A stretch of DNA of 64,000 nt, taken from Bacillus sp. FJAT-22090. Its GTDB lineage: Bacteria > Bacillota > Bacilli > Bacillales_A > Planococcaceae. A model generated the notes under the pieces. That model made no database searches. It saw nothing but the letters and a program-made list of their open reading frames with translations, and had not been told where the DNA came from. The translations under genes and the position numbers were made by a program. Below, piece by piece: positions 27,695-35,509 of this stretch. Within the stretch, counting starts at the first letter, position 1; every line of letters begins with the position of its first letter. Where the stretch lies: assembly GCF_007676755.1 (NCBI RefSeq), contig NZ_VEBK01000008.1:62001-126000 (forward strand), written 5' to 3'.

Positions 27695-27707
27695 AGAAAC
27701 AAAATAT

Positions 27708-27754
27708 TAATGCCTCTCATCAAATCACTAAAATGATGAGGAGCATTTTTTGTT
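27708..27754 (+). terminator. intrinsic terminator after the amidohydrolase
   Basis: AATGC-CTCATCA and TGATGAG-GCATT form an interrupted stem around a 10-nt loop, followed by TTTTTT. Confidence 0.88.
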
Positions 27755-27870
27755 CTGGAAAAAGAAGAAGCTTCTTTCGTTAAAATACTGAAATGGAGAG
27801 AGTAAAGTGACTCAGTTTGAAACAAACTAAACGGAGAGAATGAAACATTACGAGCAAGGAGTTATATAAC

Positions 27871-29043
27871 ATGATGCTTTCTTATTATAATAAGTTAGAG
27901 GAAGTCAGACAGGCGCTCAATTCAAATTTCTTTGAAAGAGAAAATGAGGTGGAGGGCATCCTTGTTGCATTGCTTTCTAGGCAACATATGCTGATGATTG
28001 GCCCTGCAGGAACTGCCAAGTCTGCATTATCGAGTGAATTAGCGAAAATCATACAGAGAACAGAATATTTTCAATGGTTGCTGACAAAGTTCAGTACTCC
28101 GGAAGAAGTATTTGGTCCATTGTCGTTAAAAGAGTTAGAACAGGGTGTATACAAACGTATTACTACATCTAAGATGCCAGAGGCGCATATAGTTTTCTTG
28201 GATGAAATTTTTAAAGCGAACTCTGCCATTTTGAACAGCTTACTGACGCTTATTAATGAAAGACTATTCTACAATAACGGTACCCCAATTCAAGTACCTT
28301 TAATGTCGGTTATAGCTGCTTCTAATGAATATCCTGAGGAGGAAGGGCTTGATGCTCTGTTTGATCGTTTCCTTTTGCGATTTGAGATTGACTTAATTGC
28401 AGACGCAGCAAACTTTATTTCTATGCTGAAGGAAGCGGGACAAAATCAGCGAATGCCATCCTTAACTATGGAGGAATTGGTCCATCTACAGTATTTAACG
28501 GATAGAGTAGTTATTCCTGAAGAGGTATATAACGCTCTGTCAAAGATTCGTATGGAATTGCGGAAGGAAGGGATTCGTCCATCAGATCGTAGGTTCAAGC
28601 AGTCCTTAAGTGTTCTACAAGCGAAAGCATTGCTTAACCAAAGACAAATCGTCCAAGTAGATGATATTTCGATTCTTGAACATGTCCTTTGGGAAAAAGT
28701 AGATCAGAAAGTTATCGTGTCTTCCATTATTCACAACCACGCACATGACATTGTTACAAAAGCCCTCTTTTCGTTACAGAATGAAGCAAATGAAATATAC
28801 TACACCTTACTACAGGACCGTTCCCAAGAGGCTGGAATGGAAGCTACTCAAAAAATGAAGATAATAGCGGATGACTTAAATAAGCTGAAAAGTCACTATC
28901 AAAGTCGAAAGGCAGATATCGATGTATTACTAGACAAAGTGACCTCGATGCAACACGAAATCTTGGATAGTATTTTAGATCCGTGTTTTTTGGATACTGC
29001 TAATGAAAAAAGATGGTCCACCAGTATCTTTTTTAAAATGTAA
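27871..29043 (+). CDS. ravA: RavA-like MoxR AAA+ ATPase
   Basis: This is a cytoplasmic AAA+ ATPase of the MoxR/RavA branch, 390 residues. Walker A is GPAGTAKS (44-51), the branch-typical FSTPEEVFGPLS follows (about 74-85), Walker B is IVFLDEIF (107-114), sensor 1 AASNE (149-153) and an Arg finger lies near 166-170. RavA works with the VWA protein ViaA, encoded next here; in E. coli the pair acts as a chaperone for metal-containing and respiratory enzymes. It is shorter than E. coli RavA (about 500), mainly in the C-terminal LARA part. AAGGAG precedes the first ATG. It lies 177 bp after the ureide genes, in the same direction. Confidence 0.9.
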   Translation: MMLSYYNKLEEVRQALNSNFFERENEVEGILVALLSRQHMLMIGPAGTAKSALSSELAKIIQRTEYFQWLLTKFSTPEEVFGPLSLKELEQGVYKRITTSKMPEAHIVFLDEIFKANSAILNSLLTLINERLFYNNGTPIQVPLMSVIAASNEYPEEEGLDALFDRFLLRFEIDLIADAANFISMLKEAGQNQRMPSLTMEELVHLQYLTDRVVIPEEVYNALSKIRMELRKEGIRPSDRRFKQSLSVLQAKALLNQRQIVQVDDISILEHVLWEKVDQKVIVSSIIHNHAHDIVTKALFSLQNEANEIYYTLLQDRSQEAGMEATQKMKIIADDLNKLKSHYQSRKADIDVLLDKVTSMQHEILDSILDPCFLDTANEKRWSTSIFFKM

Positions 29044-29058
29044 AAAGAGGTGTCTTCT

Positions 29059-30468
29059 GTGAAGGAAAATTTTTCAGTATTGAATACGGACTCATTCGAT
29101 AAAAGACGCTTCAAAGAAATTTTCATGATGTCACCAGGTTTGCAAAAGGTTAGACGTGACGGAACATTACCCATGTTCGAACCTTTACTTACGGACATTT
29201 GGGCTTCTTTATATAAGATGAAACCTGAAATTACGTTAGGGGATGTTGATGGCCCTTTAAAGGTCAATAAATCACTCATGGAAAGAATAATGATGGATGA
29301 AGGCTTTGTAAACTACCGAAGGCTCACCAGGTTGGATGACCTGTCGTCAGCTATCGGGACAATGAAGTTCGGCGAGATGACGAACCAATGGCTGGCTGCC
29401 CAGGAAGATGAAAGCTTTCAAAGACAGTTGCAGGAACTTCATGCAATTCAAAGGAAATTTCAAAAACAGGAACAGATAGAAGATGGGAATCCGAAATTAG
29501 AAGAGGACTTTCCCGAAGCGATGACAAAATTTAATGAAAAACTACAACAGATGCTTCAAAACAACAGTCACGGTTTCTCGCTAGCATTAGCCCAGGCGAT
29601 GCAGGAAACAAAACAAGTAAAAGATGGTTTGAAATCGTTGTTTGGTGGCTGCGGTGCAGGAAGTAGTGAAACAGAACTGAAAAAGATTCCTTTGCGTGAC
29701 CAAATTTCTTTGGCTGAAAAAATTGCATCTAATAAAAAGATGAAAGAAATTGCCGATTGGGCCGGTAAGTTTAAACAGATAGCACATAAAAAGCAAAAGT
29801 TTAAGCAAAGTGATTCAATAGAAAGTAGTGGGATTACATTAGGAAGCGACGTGGAAAGTCTGTTGCCGATAGAACTAAGCTTATACATACATCCATTAAC
29901 AAGATTAGACTTTCTCCGTCGTTTTGTGGAAGGTCAGTCGATGCAGTATGAGCGAAAAGGGAAAGAGGTATTGGGAAAAGGGCCAATCATATTATGTCTA
30001 GATCAATCAGGCAGTATGCAAAGCCTAGATACCCAATCAAAAGGATTTGCGTTAGCTCTTCTATCGATTGCCAAAAAGCAAAGAAGGGACTTTTGTTTAA
30101 TATTGTTTTCTAACAAAACGCAAATGTTAAAATTTCATAAAGGAAAAGTAAAAAGCTCCGATATGATCTATTTAGCCCAAACCTTTTTAGCTGGCGGTAC
30201 GAACTTTGCACTTCCTCTTGATAAAGCATTGAATGTAATAAATGAGAGTCGTTTTAAATCAGCGGATATAGTTTTTGTGACTGACGGAGAAGATACGGTA
30301 CCAAATTCTTTTATCGAAACATTTAATAAGAAGAAAAAGGATAAAGACTTTCATGTGCTAACCCTCGTTATAGGAGGTGGCATGGAAACGGTTAAACAGT
30401 TTGCCGATAAAGTAATTCAAATTAAAGATTTTAATGAAGAGGGTAGCTTTACTGCGTTTGAGATATAA
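29059..30468 (+). CDS. ViaA-like VWA-domain protein
   Basis: This protein of about 469 residues has a helical N-terminal two-thirds and a C-terminal von Willebrand A domain (about 308-460). The MIDAS metal site is complete: DQSGS (D315, S317, S319), Thr in AGGTNFA and Asp in VTDGED. The arrangement matches ViaA, the partner that stimulates RavA. The start is the GTG 6 nt after AAGAGGTG; another GTG 9 nt upstream lies in that site. The 15-bp gap after ravA shows one operon. A terminator follows the stop closely. Confidence 0.88.
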   Translation: MKENFSVLNTDSFDKRRFKEIFMMSPGLQKVRRDGTLPMFEPLLTDIWASLYKMKPEITLGDVDGPLKVNKSLMERIMMDEGFVNYRRLTRLDDLSSAIGTMKFGEMTNQWLAAQEDESFQRQLQELHAIQRKFQKQEQIEDGNPKLEEDFPEAMTKFNEKLQQMLQNNSHGFSLALAQAMQETKQVKDGLKSLFGGCGAGSSETELKKIPLRDQISLAEKIASNKKMKEIADWAGKFKQIAHKKQKFKQSDSIESSGITLGSDVESLLPIELSLYIHPLTRLDFLRRFVEGQSMQYERKGKEVLGKGPIILCLDQSGSMQSLDTQSKGFALALLSIAKKQRRDFCLILFSNKTQMLKFHKGKVKSSDMIYLAQTFLAGGTNFALPLDKALNVINESRFKSADIVFVTDGEDTVPNSFIETFNKKKKDKDFHVLTLVIGGGMETVKQFADKVIQIKDFNEEGSFTAFEI

Positions 30469-30484
30469 ATTAAAACGTAAATCG

Positions 30485-30511
30485 GCATTGTCTACAGGCA
30501 GTGCTTTTTTG
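30485..30511 (+). terminator. intrinsic terminator after the RavA/ViaA operon
   Basis: GCATTG/CAGTGC (one G-U pair) with an 8-nt loop is followed by TTTTTTG. It lies 17 nt after the viaA stop and appears to have replaced the 3' end of the antisense EamA pseudogene. Confidence 0.8.
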
Positions 30512-30960
30512 TTTGCGGGAATAACGAATATACAGGTATCAATCGTCTCTCCTAAAATACTCATCGAACTAACAGAGGCACTTAGCCATTTTAATAGCCA
30601 ATTGGTCTCTTTCGGATAATGAGTAAAACTATTTTGACCTACGAATGAAAAGAAAAATAAGAAAAGGGTGCTACTCCCATAACCCACAATAGAGTAAGGG
30701 ACTAATGATAAAGATCTAAAAAGGTTTTTACCCATCATAAAATAAGCAGTAATAAGACCTGCTGCTATAAATGCCAGTACATCACCAACTAAAGCTTGGC
30801 CACTAATTTAATAAGCTTGTCATCCGATAATGATGCTACCTAAAATAGCGATATACTAGAAATGGAGATTCCATTCCAATAATCCACCTTCCAAAGAAGA
30901 GTGAATTCTCGTATTTTAAGTGCAGGATTTAGTTTCTACAATGGTTAATAAAACATAAAA
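30512..30960 (-). pseudogene. decayed EamA/DMT-family transporter
   Basis: Read leftward, one frame still spells a drug/metabolite transporter: YIAILGSIIIG, then ISGQALVGDVLAFIAAGLIT, AYFMMGKNLFRSLSLVPYSI and LSASVSSMSILGETIDTCI, which are typical EamA second-repeat helices. Three in-frame stop codons (TAG, TGA, TAA) interrupt it between about 30810 and 30860. The last helix and the first half of the protein are gone: the 3' end is cut at the viaA terminator and the 5' end near the prophage junction. This is a dead remnant, perhaps trimmed by rearrangement near the phage site. Confidence 0.75.
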
Positions 30961-30990
30961 AAGCACCATCTCTAAAAGAGATGATACTTT
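30955..30990 (-). terminator. leftward terminator downstream of the tRNA-Val remnant
   Basis: Read on the minus strand, an AGTATCATCTCT/AGAGATGGTGCT interrupted stem is followed by TTTTTT. It would have ended the original tRNA transcript, which runs toward lower coordinates. Confidence 0.65.
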
Positions 30991-31038
30991 GTGGAGAAAC
31001 CTTTGTTCCTAAAGGTTTCCTGCGGGTTTGGCACCCAA

Positions 31039-31078
31039 TGGTCCCGACTGGTCTCGAACCAGCGACCCCCACCTTGTC
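31039..31078 (-). tRNA. 3' fragment of tRNA-Val(GAC): prophage attachment site (left junction)
   Basis: On the minus strand the last 40 bases of a tRNA are present: anticodon GAC with the 3' half of its loop and stem (GACAAGGTGG), variable loop, the T-arm GCTGG-TTCGAGA-CCAGT, acceptor strand CGGGACC and discriminator A. CCA is not encoded. The 5' half is absent; sequence beyond the core at 31079 does not fold. This is the expected left attachment junction of a phage using a tRNA 3' end, with the intact tRNA restored at the other prophage end, outside the window. It is not a functional tRNA gene here. Confidence 0.85.
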
Positions 31079-31208
31079 GAGGTTAAGGATGGCACTTTTT
31101 TATATATTTTCTTCGTATCTGACCCTTTGAAAAGCCTTCTATATCAACGTTTATTCTTTCAATTACAACCAAATCCAGTTTACTAGTTTTATAGATTGCC
31201 TGTAGTTC

Positions 31209-31232
31209 GTCACATAAGTGTCACGCGTGACG
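31209..31232. other. palindromic site just beyond the integrase gene
   Basis: GTCACGCGTGAC is a perfect 12-bp palindrome, flanked on the left by a further CGTCAC. It lies between the integrase stop codon and the attachment core. It could be an integrase or excisionase arm site, which is inference from position only. Confidence 0.3.
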
Positions 31233-31236
31233 GATT

Positions 31237-32388
31237 TTAAAACAACTTATCAAAAGCCTCGGTAGCTGCCGAATCATCTTCCATTGTTACATGTGAATAC
31301 ATATTAAGAGTAGTTTTAATATCTTTGTGGCCTAATCGCATTTGGATCAATTTAATATTGACCCCTTGGCTTAATAAGTAGGATGCGGACGAGTGCCTTA
31401 AACCATGAAAATTTACGTCTCTTAACTTTGTACGTTGGCGAAAACGCAACCAGAATTGTGTTACTGAATCAGGACGGTATGGCTTACCGTCAGGGTTCAC
31501 AAATAGTAATTCAACTACTTTCCCAGCTTCATTTTTGAATGAAACATACAAGTTCCCCATTTCTTCACGTATTATACATTCATGTTCATTAAACTGCTTT
31601 ATTTCTTCCATAAGCGCTAAAGGGAGGGTAACTGTTCGTTCATCCTCTGTTTTAGTGCTTTTTAGTTTTAATCCTTCTTTCTTAGTAACTTGCAAAGAGT
31701 GAGAAATGTGTATTTGGTTTTTGTCCCAATTGATCGCTTCTTTTGTTATCCCTAATATTTCTCCTCGTCTCAATCCTCCAAAAATCGCTAATTTACAAAT
31801 AATACGCTGATGAGGTTGCAATGTTTCAATTAATTTGAGTAGCCCAGGTATTTCAGCGGCAGTATAAAACTGTTCCTTTTCTGTGCGCATCTTTTGTTCT
31901 TTGGGCTTTTCCACTTCATTCATTGGATTAGACTCTTTAGGGATGACTTGCCATTTCACAGCATGCTTAAAAATGGATTTTAGAGTTTTATACTTAGCAT
32001 CAAGAGATCCACGGCCAATCTTTCTTTCATTGTTAAAAAACTCGACTACATGAAAGGTCTGTATTTCTCTAATTTTCTTTTTTTCAAAATATGCACTTAT
32101 ATGTGGCAACACCATTTGGTACTTTTCAAAAGTGGCCACATCTAAATAAGGCTCTGCAAAATGTAATAACCAGCGACCTGCAAAAGTAGCGAAGGTCGCA
32201 TTTTCATCATTCAAATGAATTGTTGCTCTCATTTCATTTTCAAACTGCTTGAGTAGTTCTTCAGCTTTTCGAGGACCATTAGCCTCAACTACTCTTGTTT
32301 TTCTAATCCTCTTGCCTTTTATATCACTTCCAAGTTCAACATATAAACGATACTTTTTCTTGGGGATTAGCTCTTCGATGGATGACAT
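31237..32388 (-). CDS. int: prophage tyrosine integrase
   Basis: This is a site-specific recombinase that inserts and excises the prophage at the tRNA-Val 3' end, 383 residues. The N-terminal part (1-60) resembles the arm-binding domain, residues 65-160 a SAM-like core-binding domain, and the rest the catalytic domain. Catalytic residues are complete: Arg near 208 (FGGLRRGEI), H328-x-x-R331 (HGLRH), H354 (RLGHKD) and nucleophile Y364 (NMYSH). It is transcribed leftward toward the attachment site, the usual arrangement. A ribosome site AAAGGAA precedes the ATG. Confidence 0.97.
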   Translation of the reverse strand: MSSIEELIPKKKYRLYVELGSDIKGKRIRKTRVVEANGPRKAEELLKQFENEMRATIHLNDENATFATFAGRWLLHFAEPYLDVATFEKYQMVLPHISAYFEKKKIREIQTFHVVEFFNNERKIGRGSLDAKYKTLKSIFKHAVKWQVIPKESNPMNEVEKPKEQKMRTEKEQFYTAAEIPGLLKLIETLQPHQRIICKLAIFGGLRRGEILGITKEAINWDKNQIHISHSLQVTKKEGLKLKSTKTEDERTVTLPLALMEEIKQFNEHECIIREEMGNLYVSFKNEAGKVVELLFVNPDGKPYRPDSVTQFWLRFRQRTKLRDVNFHGLRHSSASYLLSQGVNIKLIQMRLGHKDIKTTLNMYSHVTMEDDSAATEAFDKLF

Positions 32389-32661
32389 GTAACCATTCCT
32401 TTCCCATTAAACCATAAGCGTACTAAATGTATATTGATAGATACTAGTTGATACATAGTCTTTTCATTGAGAACTGTTGCAACCTTTTTTTAAGTCAATT
32501 AATGACTGCTTTAAGCTTCGTTTGTATCATGTAGAATATTTTTGAAACATACAGTTTATATCAATCAGGTTTATCTGTTTAAAACATACGTTCTGTTTTG
32601 TTAGACTTTAAAAAATATGATTATTTTTGGGGAATGTATGTTCTTTTTCTGATAAAAAAAT

Positions 32662-33390
32662 TTATGTAATAATATTCTTGTCTCTTATACCTATTATTTC
32701 ATTAAGGCTATCTCTTACGAATTCAAAATTAGTTTCAGGTGTTAAATTAAAATATCTATGATGAGTATCACCTAAAATAATTTCATAAATCTTTGAAAAC
32801 TTATGATGTATTAGATTTTTCATACTAGCAATGGAAAAGTCTTTAAATTCATTAACAATTACTTTAGCCTGATCTTTAGCTATTTCATGAATGTTACATA
32901 GATAATTCACCAAACGCCAAAATAGCGCCTGATCGGAAACTTGTGCTTGTCTTTTTATTTGATAAAAATGATAACCATTACTAATCATCTTATGGACTAT
33001 TAGGTTGGGTAAAAGTAATTGAGATGCAAATGCATTAGCCTGCATCTCAAAAGTACTAATACTGTTATTAAGCATATCTTTAGTTCTATCAGCAAATTGT
33101 GATTTCTTATCCCGGTGTAAATAATAATGTCCAAGTTCATGGCCAATCGTAAAGTTTCTTCTTTCTTGTGATTGATTGGAATTATAAACTATAGTTTTTT
33201 CATATTCATCTAATACTAACATTCCACATAAATCCGTCGAAAAAGAGTGTGATTCTATAAAAATATCCTCGTCACTAATTATGTGCATTAATAGTAAATC
33301 GCATCTAAATTTATCTGGGTTTATTTTCGAATAGTGATATTGTTTATATATTCTTTCTGCAGTATTTGTAGCCTCTTTTATTAAATTCAT
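32662..33390 (-). CDS. immA: ImmA/IrrE-family metallopeptidase
   Basis: This is a 242-residue protein with the zinc-protease motif HELGH in FTIGHELGHYYLHRD and the downstream Glu region FEMQANAFASQLLLP. In ICEBs1 and related phages, ImmA cleaves the repressor ImmR encoded next to it to allow induction. Here the XRE repressor gene lies immediately upstream in the same operon, so this is its likely target. The start is the ATG 8 nt after AGGTGG; a GTG 12 nt earlier would overlap that site. The 273-bp gap to the integrase gene (32389-32661) is AT-rich and holds nothing I can name. Confidence 0.9.
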   Translation of the reverse strand: MNLIKEATNTAERIYKQYHYSKINPDKFRCDLLLMHIISDEDIFIESHSFSTDLCGMLVLDEYEKTIVYNSNQSQERRNFTIGHELGHYYLHRDKKSQFADRTKDMLNNSISTFEMQANAFASQLLLPNLIVHKMISNGYHFYQIKRQAQVSDQALFWRLVNYLCNIHEIAKDQAKVIVNEFKDFSIASMKNLIHHKFSKIYEIILGDTHHRYFNLTPETNFEFVRDSLNEIIGIRDKNIIT

Positions 33391-33417
33391 AACCTCAACC
33401 ACCTACTTTAACGTATA

Positions 33418-33789
33418 TTATTTGCCATTTCTTTTTTCTAAAATTCGCTGTTTTCTTACGGCTAAATAATCTTCTATTTCGCTACCAAGTTCATCTCTTT
33501 CTGATTCAGATAAATCAGCATTCTCTTGTCTTAACCAAGTATTTAAAGTAGGGGTACTATCTATATTAGGTGTATCAATTCTTCCTAATAAATAATCTGT
33601 TGAGACATCGAAAAAATCCGCAATAATATTTACTGTATCTAAAGGTGGCATTTTAGTGCCGTTTTCGTATGCGGTATACGTCGTTCGAGCAACTCCAATT
33701 TTATTAGCCACATGTTCTTGCGTGAAAACTGGATTAACATTCTTTTTGTCTTCTCGACATTGTTTAAGTCGCTTTGCGAAAACGCTCAT
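33418..33789 (-). CDS. XRE-family lysogeny repressor
   Basis: This 123-residue DNA-binding protein has a Cro/CI-type helix-turn-helix at residues 20-70 (FTQEHVANKIGVARTTYTAY and the following helix) and a charged C-terminal tail. It is divergent from a second small XRE gene across a 177-bp region with four repeated operator-like sites. It is the probable CI/ImmR-like repressor that keeps the prophage silent, with the ImmA-like protease as its antagonist. AAGGAGG stands 7 nt before the ATG. Confidence 0.9.
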   Translation of the reverse strand: MSVFAKRLKQCREDKKNVNPVFTQEHVANKIGVARTTYTAYENGTKMPPLDTVNIIADFFDVSTDYLLGRIDTPNIDSTPTLNTWLRQENADLSESERDELGSEIEDYLAVRKQRILEKRNGK

Positions 33790-33832
33790 ATAAAATCCTC
33801 CTTTTCGTATTTAATAGTATCTCTATTTTATA

Positions 33833-33950
33833 TGTTCCTATCGGTAACTTCTATAGATGTTCCTAATAGTATATAAATATTTGGTTTTAGTTGTTGACAT
33901 GTTCCTTTTAGTAACGTATTATAACTTTATAAGATGTTCCTTAAGGGAAC
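33833..33950. promoter_or_regulatory. four-site operator region of the prophage immunity switch
   Basis: The 16-bp motif TGTTCCTWWWRGKAAC occurs at 33833-33848, 33858-33873 (right half degraded), 33900-33915 and 33935-33950. The last is almost perfectly palindromic (GTTCC-TTAAG-GGAAC). Two sites lie on the repressor side and two on the rightward-promoter side. This is the architecture of a phage OL/OR control region bound by the XRE repressor and the small XRE protein. Confidence 0.85.
33894..33922 (+). promoter_or_regulatory. rightward early promoter of the prophage
   Basis: A perfect -35 TTGACA (33894-33899), 17-bp spacer and -10 TATTAT (33917-33922) form a strong sigma-A promoter. Operator 3 occupies the spacer, so a bound repressor would block polymerase directly. 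Confidence 0.85.
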
Positions 33951-33966
33951 GGAAAGGGGTTAGAGT

Positions 33967-34188
33967 GTGAGACATTGGTTGAAAAATGCTCGTATAAATA
34001 GAGTTAAAACTCAATATGAAGTAGCAGAGTCATCTGGCATTTCTAGAAGCTATTACACGAAAATTGAGTTAGGAATAAAGACTCCAACTGTCGATGTTGC
34101 TAAAAAAATAGCGAAAACATTGGAATTTGAGTGGTTAATTTTTTTTGATGATGATTGTTCTTTTAAAGAACAAAAACAACTAGCATAG
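33967..34188 (+). CDS. small XRE-family regulator (Cro-like)
   Basis: This 73-residue protein consists almost wholly of a helix-turn-helix domain (TQYEVAESSGISRSYYTKIE). It is the first gene of the rightward early operon, opposite the repressor, the position of Cro in lambdoid switches. The GTG start lies 7 nt after GGAAAGGGG. Confidence 0.88.
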   Translation: MRHWLKNARINRVKTQYEVAESSGISRSYYTKIELGIKTPTVDVAKKIAKTLEFEWLIFFDDDCSFKEQKQLA

Positions 34189-34196
34189 GAGGAATA

Positions 34197-34940
34197 ATGG
34201 TGAGTCAATTAATCACAACCCAAAACAATGAACATGGGGAAATTATCGTAAGTGGTCGTGAATTGCATGAATTTTTAAGAGTTGGAACTGAATATAGGAA
34301 GTGGTTCGGGCGAATGATTGAATACGGTTTTGTAGAAAACTTTGATTTTTTAAGGGTGACCCAAAAATGTCCTACCCTTGGGGGGATACAAGAGCAGGTC
34401 GATCACCATATCAAATTGGACATGGCCAAAGAAATCGCTATGATTCAACGAACTGAAAAAGGGAAAGAAGCCCGTCAATATTTCCTGCAAATCGAAAAAG
34501 CTTGGAACAGTCCAGAAATGATTATGAAGCGTGCACTTGAATATGCAGATGCACAAATTCAAAGGTTAACTACTACAAACTTAGTGCTAGAACAACAGGT
34601 TAATGAATTAAAACCAAAGGCTACTTATTACGATTTAATTTTACAAAACAAATCACTTATTTCTATAAGCCAAATTGCAAAAGACTATGGAATGGGTGGG
34701 CCCACAATGAATAAATTGCTTCATCGATTAGGAGTTCAATACAAGCAAAGTGATGTTTGGTTACTCTACGCAAAATACCAAGATAAAGCATACACACAAA
34801 CTTACGTTCACTCAATTGATGCAGAGAGATCAAAACCTCATACCAAATGGACACAACAAGGGCGTTTGTTTATTTACGAATTATTGAAGCGTGAGGGCAT
34901 TGTTCCAATGATAGAACGTGATTACAAGGAGGCAAATTAG
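34197..34940 (+). CDS. phage antirepressor (AntA/AntB N-terminal, KilAC C-terminal)
   Basis: This is a 247-residue protein. Residues 10-95 form an AntA/AntB domain (SGRELHEFLRVGTEYRKWFG, then HIKLDMAKEIAMIQRTEKGK) and residues 140-235 a phage KilAC antirepressor DNA-binding domain (SISQIAKDYGMGGPTMNKLL). Such proteins counteract the repressor or modulate the lysis-lysogeny choice. An AGGAGG ribosome site precedes the ATG, 8 bp after the Cro-like gene. Confidence 0.93.
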   Translation: MVSQLITTQNNEHGEIIVSGRELHEFLRVGTEYRKWFGRMIEYGFVENFDFLRVTQKCPTLGGIQEQVDHHIKLDMAKEIAMIQRTEKGKEARQYFLQIEKAWNSPEMIMKRALEYADAQIQRLTTTNLVLEQQVNELKPKATYYDLILQNKSLISISQIAKDYGMGGPTMNKLLHRLGVQYKQSDVWLLYAKYQDKAYTQTYVHSIDAERSKPHTKWTQQGRLFIYELLKREGIVPMIERDYKEAN

Positions 34941-34941
34941 T

Positions 34942-35196
34942 ATGAAAGAACTTCACCGTAAGTATGAACTGATTTTAGAAGGAGTTTCATTTTCAATAAC
35001 TACAAATGTTGATAATGCACTTACATTTGTTGAAATCAATAATGTTGAGACTTTTGTTGATGAGGAAAGTAATGAAAGAGCAAACGTGTCACCAGATGGA
35101 GTGGGAGTAGCACTAGATTATGAAGATCTAAACGAAATTATCACGCTACTTACCCATACAAGAGACGTATTAATACGTTCAGAAACAAAGGGTTGA
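34942..35196 (+). CDS. hypothetical early phage protein
   Basis: This is an acidic 84-residue protein, beta-rich by appearance in its first half and helical at the end. I recognise no domain. The start is the ATG 9 nt after AAGGAGG, which lies in the end of the antirepressor gene; the longer frame from 34918 has no ribosome site. Confidence 0.7.
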   Translation: MKELHRKYELILEGVSFSITTNVDNALTFVEINNVETFVDEESNERANVSPDGVGVALDYEDLNEIITLLTHTRDVLIRSETKG

Positions 35197-35199
35197 GGA

Positions 35200-35237
35200 G
35201 GCTGTCAATGACAGCCAGAACAGGAGGGACAACATGA
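35200..35237 (+). promoter_or_regulatory. palindrome and 9-codon leader overlapping the next gene
   Basis: GGCTGTCA-A-TGACAGCC (35200-35216) is a perfect 17-nt palindrome beginning at a GAGGAGG ribosome site. An ATG at 35209 opens a short frame, MTARTGGTT, whose TGA overlaps the ATG of the following gene. Pairing of the stem would hide that start. This looks like translational control by a leader peptide; function is inferred. Confidence 0.45.
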
Positions 35238-35437
35238 GAAAAGTGCGAGGAGCAAAAGCCTTATCTGATTACCTGAAATCCATCAATTGCGATATGTCAG
35301 AAACGACAATCTTCCGTTTATTGAAGACAAGAAGTATTCCATGTCGCAGACCAACTCCGAAAATACTCATTTTCGATTTAGATACGATTGACCGTTGGCT
35401 CGATGAAGGTGAAGAGGAAAAATATGCTTCTAATTAA
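35234..35437 (+). CDS. small DNA-binding protein, excisionase-like
   Basis: This 67-residue protein has a winged-helix/MerR-like pattern (ALSDYLKSINCDMSETTIFR with a following strand and IFDLDTIDRWLDEG). Proteins of this size and pattern in phage early operons often act as excisionases or small regulators; which is unclear. CAGGAGG stands 6 nt before the ATG. Confidence 0.7.
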   Translation: MRKVRGAKALSDYLKSINCDMSETTIFRLLKTRSIPCRRPTPKILIFDLDTIDRWLDEGEEEKYASN

Positions 35438-35509
35438 CTAACTTTATTTTAATAGATGTGACGGTATCAAAAAAGTACCAGTCAGATACAAAAGGGAGAA
35501 GTGAGAGAA

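Noticed and set aside
31039-31078. A functional tRNA gene at the prophage junction
   Set aside because: The 5' half, D-arm and acceptor 5' strand are absent.
32662-33789. The ImmA-like protease and XRE gene as a toxin-antitoxin module
   Set aside because: Position beside the integrase, divergent Cro-like gene and operator array fits a lysogeny switch better.
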